Below, in pieces: positions 8,581 to 16,548 of a DNA stretch of 64,000 bases (the stretch's first letter is position 1; each line of letters starts with the position of its first letter). The notes below the pieces were generated by a model. That model ran no database searches and was not told the DNA's origin. It worked only from the letters and a program-made list of their open reading frames with translations. Source of the DNA: Paracoccus hibiscisoli (GTDB lineage: Bacteria; Pseudomonadota; Alphaproteobacteria; Rhodobacterales; Rhodobacteraceae); assembly GCF_005048265.1 (NCBI RefSeq), contig NZ_SUNH01000001.1, positions 16,320 through 80,319 of the forward strand, read 5' to 3'. The translations under genes and the position numbers were made by a program.

Positions 8581-9216
8581 ATGCGCATCCTGATCCTGTC
8601 CCTGGCCATCCTTTTGTCCCCCCTGCCCCTGGCCGCCCGCGACGTGGCGGGGCGGTTCGATTACTATGTCCTGGCGCTGTCCTGGCAGCCCGCCTGGTGC
8701 ACCCGGACCGGCGACGGACGCGATGCGCCCGAATGCCGCGCAGGCACCGGGCGCGATTTCACCACCCACGGATTATGGCCGCAATACGAACGCGGCTGGC
8801 CGCAGGATTGCACCACGCCCGAACGCGACCCCGCGCGCCGCGAGACGGCGTCGATGGAGGATATCATGGGGTCGGGCCGGCTGGCCTGGCACCAATGGCA
8901 AAAGCACGGGCGCTGCACCGGCCTGTCGGCGGCCGATTACTATGACGCGACCCGGCGCGCCACGGCGGCGATTACCATTCCCGCCGTCTTCAACGACCTG
9001 GCGCGCCCCATCACCCTGCCCCCCGCCGTGATCGAGGAAGCGTTCCTGGAGGCCAATCCCGACCATGAGGCCGACGGCATCACCGTCATCTGCCGCGACG
9101 GCGCGCTGACAGAATTGCGCATCTGTCTGACCCGCGATCTGGAACCGCGCGCCTGCGCCCCCGACGTGCGGCGCGACTGCAGCCAGCCGCGCCTGCTGAT
9201 GGAGGCGGTGCGCTAG
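8581..9216 (+). CDS. Secreted ribonuclease T2 family protein
   Basis: A 211-aa protein with a signal peptide (about 1-19, ending LPLAA) and RNase T2 motifs. CAS-I is TTHGLWPQY with catalytic His63. CAS-II reads WHQWQKHGRC: the second catalytic His109 and lysine are kept, but glutamine (residue 105, codon CAA at 8893-8895) replaces the glutamate usual in this motif. Several cysteine pairs fit an oxidised periplasmic enzyme. T2 enzymes cut RNA through 2',3'-cyclic intermediates and serve nutrient scavenging. Start ATG at 8581 was chosen because it begins the signal peptide. Its stop shares CTAG with the stop of the convergent oxidoreductase gene. Confidence 0.88.
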   Translation: MRILILSLAILLSPLPLAARDVAGRFDYYVLALSWQPAWCTRTGDGRDAPECRAGTGRDFTTHGLWPQYERGWPQDCTTPERDPARRETASMEDIMGSGRLAWHQWQKHGRCTGLSAADYYDATRRATAAITIPAVFNDLARPITLPPAVIEEAFLEANPDHEADGITVICRDGALTELRICLTRDLEPRACAPDVRRDCSQPRLLMEAVR

Positions 9217-10199
9217 CCCGCGACCTTCAGGACGATCTTGCCGATATGGTCGCTGCTTTCCATGCGGCGATGGGCGTCGGCGGCCTCGGCCAGCGCGAAT
9301 TCGCTGTCGATGGTGACGGCCACCGACCCGGCGGCGATCATCGGCCACAGCTGTTTGCGCAGGGCGTCGGCGATCTCGGCCTTGGCGACGTCGGATTGCG
9401 GGCGCAGGGTCGATCCGGTGATCGTCAGGCGGTTCACCATGATCTGGGCAAAGTTCAGTTCGACCTTGGGGCCTTCCAGAAAGGCGATCATGACCAGCCG
9501 CCCGTCCTGGGCCAGCGACTTGATGTTGCGGGGGATATAGCTGCCGCCGACCATGTCCAGGATCAGGTCGGCGCCGCCCGCCTCGGCCAGGATCTTGGTG
9601 AAATCCTGGGTCTTGTAGTTGATGGCCGTCGCGCCCAGCGCCGTGATGGCCGCGCATTTGTCATCGCTGCCCGCAGTGGCAAAGACGCGCGCCCCCAGGG
9701 CCCGCGCGATCTGGATCGCCATCATCCCGATGCCGGAGGTGCCGCCATGGACCAGGAACCGTTCCCCCCCGGTCAGGCCGCCGCGCTGCACCACGTTCGA
9801 CCAGACGGTGAAGGCCGTTTCCGGCAGGCAGGCCCCCTCGCGCAGGGACAGGCCCTTGGGGATGCGCAGCGCGTGATCGGCGTGGCAGACAGCGTATTCG
9901 GCATAGCCCCCGCCCGGCAGCAGGGCGCAGACCTGCTCGCCCTTTTTCCAGCGGGTGACGCCCGCGCCCAGGCCCACAATCTCGCCCGAGGCCTCCAGCC
10001 CCGGCAGGTCGGACGCGCCGGGCGGGGGCGCATAGCTGCCCGCGCGCTGCAGCACGTCGGGGCGGTTCACGCCCGCATAGGCGATCTTGATCAGGATCTG
10101 GTCATGGCAGGGCACCGGTACGGGCCGGGTGGTGGCGCGCAGCTGATCGGCGGCGCCGGGGGCGGCGATCTCAATCGCGGTCATCTGGTCGGGGAACAT
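9213..10199 (-). CDS. NAD(P)H:quinone oxidoreductase, PIG3-like zinc-free MDR family
   Basis: A 328-aa medium-chain dehydrogenase/reductase of the quinone oxidoreductase/PIG3 (TP53I3) branch, which reduces quinones with NADPH. The N-terminal GroES-like domain contains YAGVNRPDVLQRAG, and the Rossmann domain carries HGGTSGIGMMAIQIARALGA. The zinc-binding cysteines of alcohol dehydrogenases are lacking. It sits 9 bases after the COQ9-family gene on the same strand, so a two-gene transcript connected with quinone metabolism is plausible. Its TAG overlaps the TAG of the convergent RNase T2 gene. Confidence 0.88.
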   Translation of the reverse strand: MFPDQMTAIEIAAPGAADQLRATTRPVPVPCHDQILIKIAYAGVNRPDVLQRAGSYAPPPGASDLPGLEASGEIVGLGAGVTRWKKGEQVCALLPGGGYAEYAVCHADHALRIPKGLSLREGACLPETAFTVWSNVVQRGGLTGGERFLVHGGTSGIGMMAIQIARALGARVFATAGSDDKCAAITALGATAINYKTQDFTKILAEAGGADLILDMVGGSYIPRNIKSLAQDGRLVMIAFLEGPKVELNFAQIMVNRLTITGSTLRPQSDVAKAEIADALRKQLWPMIAAGSVAVTIDSEFALAEAADAHRRMESSDHIGKIVLKVAG

Positions 10200-10208
10200 C
10201 GTCTCTCC

Positions 10209-10862
10209 TCAGCGGCTACGGCCGGGCAGGGCGCGGTCGCGCGGCGCGCGGACCCAGCCAAAGGCCGCACGGGTCAGGCGGCCCGCACCGGGCAGCTTGC
10301 CCAGGCTGGCCTTCAGCGTCTCGATGGACATGACGCCGTCGATGCGGCGGTCGATGAAGGCGCGCGTGTCGGCCCGCCCCTCCGATTCGTCGCCCAGCCA
10401 GAACAGCACCGTGGCCGAAATCACCGCCGTCAGCGTGGCGCGTTTCGAATACCAGTTCACGTCCTGCGACCGGTCGCCCAGACCCGTCCAGATGACGTCC
10501 GCCGTCTCCCAGATCAGGCGCGCGGCCAGGGTCGCGTTCTGCGGCAGGGCCAGCGTGGACGCGCCCGCCCGGACCAGTTCGGGGTCCGACAGCTGCAGCC
10601 TGCGCCACACGGCCTCGGCCACGCGGTCGCGGAACCGGCCCTCGGGCGAGGTCTCGGACAGCGCCTGGCGCAGGGCCGCATCGGCGCGGCGGTGATAGGC
10701 CGCGGCCAGCCCGGCGCCGCCCTGGGGGAACAGCACCCGGACCAGGTCCGCGTCCATGCCGATGTCGCGGGCGCCGGCGGCCAGGGCCAGGTCGTTCATC
10801 CCCTCGAAGGGAACATGGATCAGCGCGGCATCCAGAAGCGCGTCTCGGTCGGTCTGGGTCAT
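10209..10862 (-). CDS. COQ9 family protein (ubiquinone biosynthesis accessory)
   Basis: A 217-aa TetR-fold protein of the COQ9 family. Mitochondrial COQ9 binds lipids and presents ubiquinone intermediates to COQ7; alphaproteobacterial relatives are presumed to do likewise. Features are a short helical N-terminus (about 1-60) and the COQ9 core with RLIWETADVIWTGLGDRS, DVNWYSKRATL and VLFWLGDES, the last being the lipid-binding helix region. ATG at 10862 begins MTQTDRDALLDAAL, matching the family. It is divergent from rpsU, an arrangement I believe is common in Rhodobacteraceae, and lies upstream of a quinone oxidoreductase gene. Confidence 0.88.
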   Translation of the reverse strand: MTQTDRDALLDAALIHVPFEGMNDLALAAGARDIGMDADLVRVLFPQGGAGLAAAYHRRADAALRQALSETSPEGRFRDRVAEAVWRRLQLSDPELVRAGASTLALPQNATLAARLIWETADVIWTGLGDRSQDVNWYSKRATLTAVISATVLFWLGDESEGRADTRAFIDRRIDGVMSIETLKASLGKLPGAGRLTRAAFGWVRAPRDRALPGRSR

Positions 10863-10893
10863 GCATACCTCGTCTGGACAAATGCGCCCGGCT

Positions 10894-10922
10894 TTGTTAG
10901 GGGGACGCTTCCTGCAATCTAT
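10894..10922 (+). promoter_or_regulatory. Candidate sigma-70 promoter for rpsU
   Basis: TTGTTA at 10894-10899 and ATCTAT at 10917-10922 are separated by 17 bases, 33 bases before the rpsU start. The -10 match is poor, so this is a suggestion only. Confidence 0.3.
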
Positions 10923-10954
10923 CAACTCTAACCTAGGAAGGTGGTGACAACCAC

Positions 10955-11161
10955 ATGCAGGTCAATGTTCGCGACAATAACGTCGAACAGGCGCTCCGTG
11001 CTCTGAAGAAAAAACTTCAGCGCGAAGGTGTCTTCCGCGAAATGAAGCTCAAGCAACATTTCGAGAAGCCGTCGGTCAAGAAAGCCCGTGAAAAGGCCGA
11101 GGCCGTTCGCCGTGCCCGCAAGCTGGCCCGTAAAAAGGCACAGCGCGAAGGCGCGCTGTAA
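10955..11161 (+). CDS. rpsU: 30S ribosomal protein S21
   Basis: A 68-aa small-subunit protein, very basic, with the family opening [20 protein letters not shown] and the arginine/lysine-rich tail [16 protein letters not shown]21 binds near the 3' end of 16S rRNA and helps initiation. It is monocistronic: the COQ9 gene diverges upstream and a strong intrinsic terminator follows 25 bases after the stop. Length is typical for alphaproteobacteria. Confidence 0.97.
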   Translation: MQVNVRDNNVEQALRALKKKLQREGVFREMKLKQHFEKPSVKKAREKAEAVRRARKLARKKAQREGAL

Positions 11162-11185
11162 GACGACGCGATCTTGTGTCATTTG

Positions 11186-11218
11186 AAAACCCCCGCGGCG
11201 CCATGCCGCGGGGGTTTT
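11186..11218 (+). terminator. Intrinsic terminator after rpsU
   Basis: AAAACCCCCGCGGC and GCCGCGGGGGTTTT pair perfectly around a five-base loop, with a terminal T-run. Because the A-run mirrors it on the other strand, it may also stop the leftward acidic-protein transcript that ends at 11245. Confidence 0.9.
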
Positions 11219-11244
11219 CTTGTTCCAACGGACGGTCCGGTCGA

Positions 11245-11913
11245 TCAGCCCTCGCTGTCCGAGCCGCCATCCGATTCGCCGCCATCCGAATCGGACCCGC
11301 CATCGGTGTCGGAGCCGCCATCCGCGCCGCCATCAGCACCCCCGTCCGCACCGCCATCGGCATCGCCGCCAGCGTCCGTGCCCGTATCGGCGCCCGTATC
11401 GGCGCCGGTATCGGCATCCGCGCCATCGGTGTCGGCGCCCGCATCATCCGCGCCATCCGTCGCGTCGCTGCCGGTCCCCGACTGGCTGCCGGTCGCCGCC
11501 CCCGTGATGTCGCCCGCGGACGAGCCTTCGGCATCGCGGCGGGTCTCGACCCCGTCGACCGAGACCAGGCGCGCATTGGCCGTGCTGTAGACCAGCTCGA
11601 TCGGCACCCCGGCGCGCTGCGCGGTGATGGTCAGGATCGGGCCTTCACGCTGGATGTAGATGTCGGAATAGCCCTGCGCCGAAAGGGTTTCGGCGATGGT
11701 CTCATAGTTCTCGATGCTTTCCAGCCGCGGATAATCGCCCTCCAGGACAAAGCCCTGGGACGGCTCCTCCTGCAGGGCGGCGTCGGGAACGATCACGGTC
11801 GTTCCGGCGGGCGTCTCGACCTGCGTGGTCTGGGCGATGGCGGTGGTGGCCAGCAGGCTGGCCGCGGCGATCTGGGTGCCCACAAGCAGGGCCTTGAACG
11901 GGGTCTTCAGCAT
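11245..11913 (-). CDS. Secreted PepSY-like protein with long Asp/Gly-rich acidic tail
   Basis: A 222-aa protein of unknown function. Residues 1-28 form a signal peptide ending TTAIAQ. Residues about 50-125 look like a small alpha/beta domain of the PepSY kind (YETIAETLSAQGYSDIYIQREG, then VPIELVYSTANARLVSVDG). From about residue 140 to the end the chain is almost only Gly, Asp, Ala, Ser and Thr, with repeated ADGG and SDGG units and strong negative charge, encoded by near-tandem 6- to 12-base repeats. The tail could bind calcium or other cations. The likely location is periplasm or outside. It is monocistronic, just downstream of the Lrp gene on the same strand. Confidence 0.65.
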   Translation of the reverse strand: MLKTPFKALLVGTQIAAASLLATTAIAQTTQVETPAGTTVIVPDAALQEEPSQGFVLEGDYPRLESIENYETIAETLSAQGYSDIYIQREGPILTITAQRAGVPIELVYSTANARLVSVDGVETRRDAEGSSAGDITGAATGSQSGTGSDATDGADDAGADTDGADADTGADTGADTGTDAGGDADGGADGGADGGADGGSDTDGGSDSDGGESDGGSDSEG

Positions 11914-11980
11914 GGTGCATCTCCTGATGGGTTCTGGCTGCATAACGCGCCAGATGCCGTCAGGGGTCCGCGGGCGGCCC

Positions 11981-12442
11981 TCAGACCGGAATCGCGGTCG
12001 TGCGGAACACCGTGCGCAGTGCAAAGCTGGAATGCATCTGCGCCACGCCGGGCAGGCGCGACAGGTGCTGGCGGTGGATGCGGGCGAAATCGTCCGTATC
12101 CTCGACCACGATCTTGAGCAGATAGTCGGCGGTGCCCGCCATCAGGTGGCATTCCAGCACGTCGGGAATCGCCCGCACGCCGCGTTCAAAGGCGTCCAGG
12201 ACCTCGTCGGCCTGACCGGACAGGGTGATCTCGACAAAGACGGTCGTCTGGCGGCGCAGCGCGCGCGCATCCAGCAGCGCGACATAGCCCGCGATCACGC
12301 CCGCCCCCTCCAGCCGCTGCACGCGGCGGTGACAGGCCGAGGGCGACAGATGCACCCGGAGCGCCAGTTCGGCATTGCTGATTCGCCCCTCCTTTTGAAG
12401 GAGCGACAGGATCCGGCGGTCTATTGCGTCAAGGTCGGCCAT
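11981..12442 (-). CDS. Lrp/AsnC family transcriptional regulator (likely regulator of ald)
   Basis: A 153-aa feast/famine regulator. The N-terminal winged helix-turn-helix (about 1-60) contains LDAIDRRILSLLQKEGRISNAELA and LSPSACHRRVQRLE; the C-terminal RAM ligand-binding domain follows with GVRAIPDVLECHLMAGTADYLLKIV. It is transcribed away from ald across a 132-base gap, the usual place for the Lrp-type activator of alanine dehydrogenase (AldR/BkdR arrangement). L-alanine is therefore a likely effector by context. The ATG at 12442 begins the HTH directly. Confidence 0.9.
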   Translation of the reverse strand: MADLDAIDRRILSLLQKEGRISNAELALRVHLSPSACHRRVQRLEGAGVIAGYVALLDARALRRQTTVFVEITLSGQADEVLDAFERGVRAIPDVLECHLMAGTADYLLKIVVEDTDDFARIHRQHLSRLPGVAQMHSSFALRTVFRTTAIPV

Positions 12443-12574
12443 GCAGGCAGATTCTTCGAACCACGCCGCCGATGCCAGCGGATTCTTCGCCGCCGGGGAC
12501 GCAATCCGACCCATCTTCGCAACACCTTGCGGCGGGGCGGTGTCAGGATGGGCGAAACGGCAAGGGAGGACGCC

Positions 12575-13693
12575 ATGAAGATCGGATGCCCGAAAGAGGT
12601 CAAACCGCAGGAATTCCGCGTGGGCCTGACGCCCGCCGCCGCCGCCGAGGCCGTGGGCCGGGGCCACGCGGTCATCGTCCAGACCGGCGCCGGAGAGGGC
12701 GCGGGCTTTGAGGATGCCGACTATCAGGCCGCAGGCGCGACCATCGCCGCGGATGCCGCCGCCGTCTTTGACGCGGCAGAGCTGATCATCAAGGTCAAAG
12801 AACCGCAGCCGGCCGAGCGCAAGATGCTGCGCAAGGGCCAGATCCTGTTCACCTATCTGCATCTGGCGCCCGACCCGGTCCAGACCCGCGACCTGCTGGA
12901 CAGCGGCGTGACCGCCATCGCCTATGAGACCGTGACCGATGCGCGCGGCGGCCTGCCCCTGCTGGCGCCGATGTCCGAGGTCGCGGGCCGTCTGGCCCCG
13001 CAGGTCGGGTCGTGGGCGCTGCAAAAGGCCAATGGCGGGCGCGGCGTGCTGATGGGCGGTGTACCCGGCGTGCGGCCCGCCAATGTGGTGGTGATCGGCG
13101 GCGGGGTCGTGGGCACGGCCGCCGCGCGGGTGGCCGTGGGGATGGGCGCGAACGTGACGGTCATGGACCGCTCGGTCCCGCGCCTGTCCTATCTGGACGA
13201 CGTGTTCATGGGCCGCCTGACCACGCAATTCGCCAGCGCCGCAGCCACCGCCGAGATCATCCAGACCGCCGACATGGTGATCGGCGCGGTGCTGATCCCC
13301 GGCGCCGCCGCGCCCAAGCTGATCACCCGCGACCAACTGTCCAGCATGCGCCCCGGCGCGGTGCTGGTCGATGTGGCGATCGATCAGGGCGGCTGTTTCG
13401 AGACCTCACGCGCGACCACGCATCACGACCCGATCTATGAGGTCGACGGCATCGTGCATTACTGCGTGGCGAACATGCCGGGGGCCGTGGCGCGGACCTC
13501 AACCCAGGCCCTGGGGAACGTGACCATGCCGCATCTGCTGGCCCTGGCCGACAAGGGCTGGCGCCGCGCGCTGAGCGATGACGCGCATCTGCGCGCGGGC
13601 CTGTCCACCCATGAGGGGCAGCTGACCTCGCCCCCGGTGGGCGAGGCTCTGGGCCTGGACGCGGTCACGCCCGAGGCCGTGCTGGGGCTGTGA
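12575..13693 (+). CDS. ald: Alanine dehydrogenase
   Basis: A 372-aa NAD-dependent enzyme converting L-alanine to pyruvate and ammonium, and back. It opens with MKIGCPKEVKPQEFRVG containing substrate-binding Arg15; Lys75 (IIKVKEP) and His96 (FTYLHLA) are the conserved catalytic residues. The Rossmann motif is VVIGGGVVGTAAA near 170-185, followed by VMDRSVPRLSYLDDV and the C-terminal NMPGAVARTST loop. ATG at 12575 follows AAGGGAGGA at good spacing; an in-frame ATG 27 bases earlier is less likely. The divergent Lrp-type gene is its probable regulator. Confidence 0.96.
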   Translation: MKIGCPKEVKPQEFRVGLTPAAAAEAVGRGHAVIVQTGAGEGAGFEDADYQAAGATIAADAAAVFDAAELIIKVKEPQPAERKMLRKGQILFTYLHLAPDPVQTRDLLDSGVTAIAYETVTDARGGLPLLAPMSEVAGRLAPQVGSWALQKANGGRGVLMGGVPGVRPANVVVIGGGVVGTAAARVAVGMGANVTVMDRSVPRLSYLDDVFMGRLTTQFASAAATAEIIQTADMVIGAVLIPGAAAPKLITRDQLSSMRPGAVLVDVAIDQGGCFETSRATTHHDPIYEVDGIVHYCVANMPGAVARTSTQALGNVTMPHLLALADKGWRRALSDDAHLRAGLSTHEGQLTSPPVGEALGLDAVTPEAVLGL

Positions 13694-13697
13694 CCCC

Positions 13698-14144
13698 TCA
13701 GACGGGGTTGGCGCGATCCGCCAGCAGGTCGCGGATCTGCGCCAGCAGCTCCTCCTGGCTGGGGCCTGTGGGGGCCACGGCCTCCTTGGCCTCCTCCTCG
13801 CGCTTGACGGTGCGCTGCAGGCGGTTGACGCCCTTGACCAGCAGGAACACCGCCCAGGCCACGATCAGAAAGTTCAGCACCGCCATGGCGAAGGCGCCAT
13901 AGGCAAAGATCGCAGCGCCCGAATCGCGCGCGGCGGCCAGGCTGGCGCCATCGGCGACGGTGCCGGACAGCACCACGTATTTGTCGGTGAAATCGATGCC
14001 GCCGGTCATCAGCCCCAAGATCGGGTTGATCAGGTCCACGACCAGCGAATTGACGATGGCCGTGAAGGCCGCGCCGATGATGATGCCCACGGCAAGGTCG
14101 ATGACATTGCCGCGCGCGATGAAAGTCTTGAATTCCTGAATCAT
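13698..14144 (-). CDS. mscL: Large-conductance mechanosensitive channel MscL
   Basis: A 148-aa inner-membrane channel that opens under membrane tension and protects against osmotic downshock. The first transmembrane segment (about 14-45) has the family pattern [20 protein letters not shown]; the second is at about 75-105 ([20 protein letters not shown]). A charged cytoplasmic helical bundle (KREEEAKEA) closes the protein. It ends four bases beyond the ald stop and so converges with it. Confidence 0.96.
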   Translation of the reverse strand: MIQEFKTFIARGNVIDLAVGIIIGAAFTAIVNSLVVDLINPILGLMTGGIDFTDKYVVLSGTVADGASLAAARDSGAAIFAYGAFAMAVLNFLIVAWAVFLLVKGVNRLQRTVKREEEAKEAVAPTGPSQEELLAQIRDLLADRANPV

Positions 14145-14215
14145 GACGCCCTGTCCCCGTGATGCGCGACGTTCGGTCGCGCGCCGATCCTGCGGCCACG
14201 GGCGGGGAAAATCAA

Positions 14216-14244
14216 TCGCGCCCGGCAGCGGCTGCCGGGCGCGA
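14216..14244 (-). terminator. Intrinsic terminator after DsbA-family gene
   Basis: A 14-base perfect inverted repeat (14216-14229 with 14231-14244, apparent loop tightened to a few bases) is followed on the minus strand by TTGATTTTCCCC. It lies 6 bases beyond the stop of the DsbA-like gene. Confidence 0.75.
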
Positions 14245-14249
14245 CGGCG

Positions 14250-14873
14250 TCATTCGGCGGGTGCGGCCTCGGCCAGTTTTTCGTCGATGACGGCCTTCAT
14301 GCTGTCCCAGGCCTGGTTCGGCACCTTGTCGCCGCCGATGATGAAGGTCGGCGTCGCCTCGACCCCGTCGGCGGTGGCATTGGCCTGGAAGGTCGCGATC
14401 AGCTGTTCGACCTTGGCGGTGTCGTTCCAGCAGGCGGTCATCTGATCCTCGGTCATTCCGGCCTTGAGGCCGATGCGGCGCAGGTTCGACGCGATCTCGT
14501 CGCCCGATCCGCCGGCCAGCCAGGTGGACTGCTCATCGAACAGCATGCCGCTGACGGGATAGAATTTCTCGTCCCCGCCGCAGCGCGCCAGGATACCGGC
14601 CCACAGGCCCGGCTGGTCGAAATAGACGTCGCGCTGCACGAAACGGACCAGGCCCGTGTCGATATAGTCGGCCTTCAGCTGCGGATAGACATCGGTGTGG
14701 AAATTCGCGCAATGCCCGCAGGTATAGCTGGCATATTCGATGATGGTCAGCGGCGCGTCCTCGGCCCCCAGGGCGATGTCGGGCAGGGTCTCGGGCGTGG
14801 CGTCCTGCGCCAGGGCGGGGGCGGCCAGGGTCAGGGTCAGGGCAATCGCGGTCGCGGCAGAGCGGAGATACAT
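14250..14873 (-). CDS. Periplasmic DsbA-family thiol oxidoreductase
   Basis: A 207-aa thioredoxin-fold protein with a signal peptide (about 1-22, ending APALAQ). The redox centre is CGHC at residues 52-55 in IIEYASYTCGHCANFH, and the cis-proline loop appears as VEATPTFIIGG. The architecture is that of the DsbA/Com1/BdbD-like group (Thioredoxin_4) widespread in Rhodobacteraceae; it probably oxidises or isomerises disulfides of exported proteins. ATG at 14873 has AAAGGACC upstream. It follows the DUF721 gene by 29 bases on the same strand, so the two are likely co-transcribed. Confidence 0.9.
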   Translation of the reverse strand: MYLRSAATAIALTLTLAAPALAQDATPETLPDIALGAEDAPLTIIEYASYTCGHCANFHTDVYPQLKADYIDTGLVRFVQRDVYFDQPGLWAGILARCGGDEKFYPVSGMLFDEQSTWLAGGSGDEIASNLRRIGLKAGMTEDQMTACWNDTAKVEQLIATFQANATADGVEATPTFIIGGDKVPNQAWDSMKAVIDEKLAEAAPAE

Positions 14874-14902
14874 GGAAGGTCCTTTCAGGTCGGGCATGGG
14901 GG

Positions 14903-15427
14903 TCAGGTCCGGCGGCTGGCGACGTTCAGCGCCAGTTGCGCCATGGCCTGCGCCAGGGTCGGGTCAGAGAATTGCGCCGCCACGCCCTGGGCCTGCGCCA
15001 CCACGGCGGGGTCGGGGGCCTTGGGCGCGCGCGGGGCATGGGAAAAGGCCGCATGCCCTTCGGCAAAGCCGCTGGCGGCGGTCTGGGTCAGGGTGATCCG
15101 GCTGACCGCGTTATAGCCGTAACAGGCGTTCACCCGGTCGCGCAGCTGCGGCAGCTGCATCTCGACCATGGGGGCCATGGGGCCGGTGGTCAGCAGCGTC
15201 AGCGTGGCGCCGAACCCGCTGCGGGCATGGCTGATCTTGACCGGGCGTGTCACGGCGGCCAGCTGGGGACCGGCGATCTCGGCCCAATGGGTCAGCAGGC
15301 GGGTGACCGCGAATCCCCGCCCCTCGGCCGCCTTCTGGACCCGGTCGGCCAACAGCGTGGCCGCCGCCTGAAAGCCGCGGCTGCGGCGACGGGGCGTGGT
15401 CTGGAAGGGTCGGGACGGGTGGGCCAT
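14903..15427 (-). CDS. DUF721 (DciA-like) domain protein
   Basis: A 174-aa protein whose residues about 20-115 match the DUF721/DciA domain: SRGFQAAATLLADRVQKAAEGRGFAVTRLLTHWAEIAGPQLA, then VKISHARSGFGATLTLLTTGPMAPMVEMQLPQLRDRVNA. DciA proteins load or regulate the replicative helicase in bacteria that lack DnaC, so a replication role is possible, but alphaproteobacterial DUF721 proteins of this sort are poorly tested. The C-terminus is an Ala/Pro-rich extension. It is divergent from mutY and precedes the DsbA-like gene. Confidence 0.75.
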   Translation of the reverse strand: MAHPSRPFQTTPRRRSRGFQAAATLLADRVQKAAEGRGFAVTRLLTHWAEIAGPQLAAVTRPVKISHARSGFGATLTLLTTGPMAPMVEMQLPQLRDRVNACYGYNAVSRITLTQTAASGFAEGHAAFSHAPRAPKAPDPAVVAQAQGVAAQFSDPTLAQAMAQLALNVASRRT

Positions 15428-15512
15428 GGCCGCCTTTGCTGCTATCACGCGCCCATCCTTAGCCAGCCATCCCCCCGGATGAAAGCGCGCCCTTCTGCAA
15501 AGGCCCACATAA

Positions 15513-16538
15513 TTGCGTGAAAGCAAGGTGATCGCCCCCGACCTGCTGGACTGGTATGACCGCCACGCCCGCACCCTGCCCTGGCGCGTCCCGCCGGGCG
15601 GGCCGCCCGCCGACCCCTATCGCGTCTGGCTGTCCGAGGTGATGCTGCAGCAGACCACCGTGGCGGCGGTCAAGGCCTATTTCCTGCGCTTCACCACCCT
15701 CTGGCCCACGGTTCAGGCGCTGGCCGGGGCCGATGACGCGGCGGTGATGGCCGAATGGGCGGGCCTGGGCTATTACGCCCGCGCCCGCAACCTGCTGGCC
15801 TGCGCCCGCGCCGTGACCGCGATGGGCGGGTTTCCCGACACCCGCGCGGGCCTGCAGGCGCTGCCCGGCATCGGGGCCTATACCTCGGCCGCGATCGCGG
15901 CGATCGCCTTTGACCGGGCCGAGACGGTGGTGGACGGAAATGTCGAACGGGTGGTGTCGCGGCTGTTCGCGGTCCAGACCCCCCTGCCCCGCGCGAAGCC
16001 CGAACTGGTGACGCTGGCCGAGACGCTGACGCCCCAAGCCCGGCCCGGCGATTACGCGCAGGCGATGATGGATCTGGGCGCGACCATCTGCACGCCGCGC
16101 AGCCCGGCCTGCGTGATCTGCCCGCTGCAGGCGGTCTGCGACGCCCGCGCGCAGGGCATCGCGGCCGAACTGCCCCGCAAGACGCCAAAACCCGCGAAAC
16201 CGCTGCGTCAGGGGAGCGTCTGGCTGGCGCGGCAGGGGGGCGCCCTGCTGCTGGAGCATCGCCCGCCGCAGGGGCTGTTGGGCGGCGTCCTGGCCTTTCC
16301 CTCGGCCGGGTGGGACGGGCGCGACCTGCCGCCGCCGGGGCCTGCGGCGTGGTGCGATCTGGGCGCGGTGCGGCATGTGTTCACGCATTTCACCCTGGAT
16401 CTGACGGTCCTGTTGGGCGATCTGACCGGCAACCCCACGCGGGGGGAGCTGACCCCCCTGCGGCAGATCGACCGCGAGGCCCTGCCCGGCCTGATGCGCA
16501 AGGTCTGGGATATGGCGCAACCCGCGCTGCGCGGCTAG
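15513..16538 (+). CDS. mutY: Adenine DNA glycosylase MutY
   Basis: MutY removes adenine mispaired with 8-oxoguanine. The 341-aa protein has the catalytic glutamate in SEVMLQQTTV (Glu42), the helix-hairpin-helix LPGIGAYTSAAIAAIAF followed by the catalytic aspartate in VVDGNVERVVSR, and the 4Fe-4S cluster ligands in the spacing C-x6-C-x2-C-x5-C (from CTPRSPACVICPLQAVC). A NUDIX-like 8-oxoG recognition domain fills the C-terminus. The start is TTG at 15513; no ATG is available near the N-terminus, and GTG at 15528 is an alternative. alkB begins ten bases downstream. Confidence 0.93.
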   Translation: MRESKVIAPDLLDWYDRHARTLPWRVPPGGPPADPYRVWLSEVMLQQTTVAAVKAYFLRFTTLWPTVQALAGADDAAVMAEWAGLGYYARARNLLACARAVTAMGGFPDTRAGLQALPGIGAYTSAAIAAIAFDRAETVVDGNVERVVSRLFAVQTPLPRAKPELVTLAETLTPQARPGDYAQAMMDLGATICTPRSPACVICPLQAVCDARAQGIAAELPRKTPKPAKPLRQGSVWLARQGGALLLEHRPPQGLLGGVLAFPSAGWDGRDLPPPGPAAWCDLGAVRHVFTHFTLDLTVLLGDLTGNPTRGELTPLRQIDREALPGLMRKVWDMAQPALRG

Positions 16539-16548
16539 CATCCGGGGC

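Noticed and set aside
9213..9216. Shared CTAG of the convergent RNase T2 and oxidoreductase stops as a special signal
   Set aside because: Overlapping stop codons in converging genes are common in compact genomes; nothing more is indicated.
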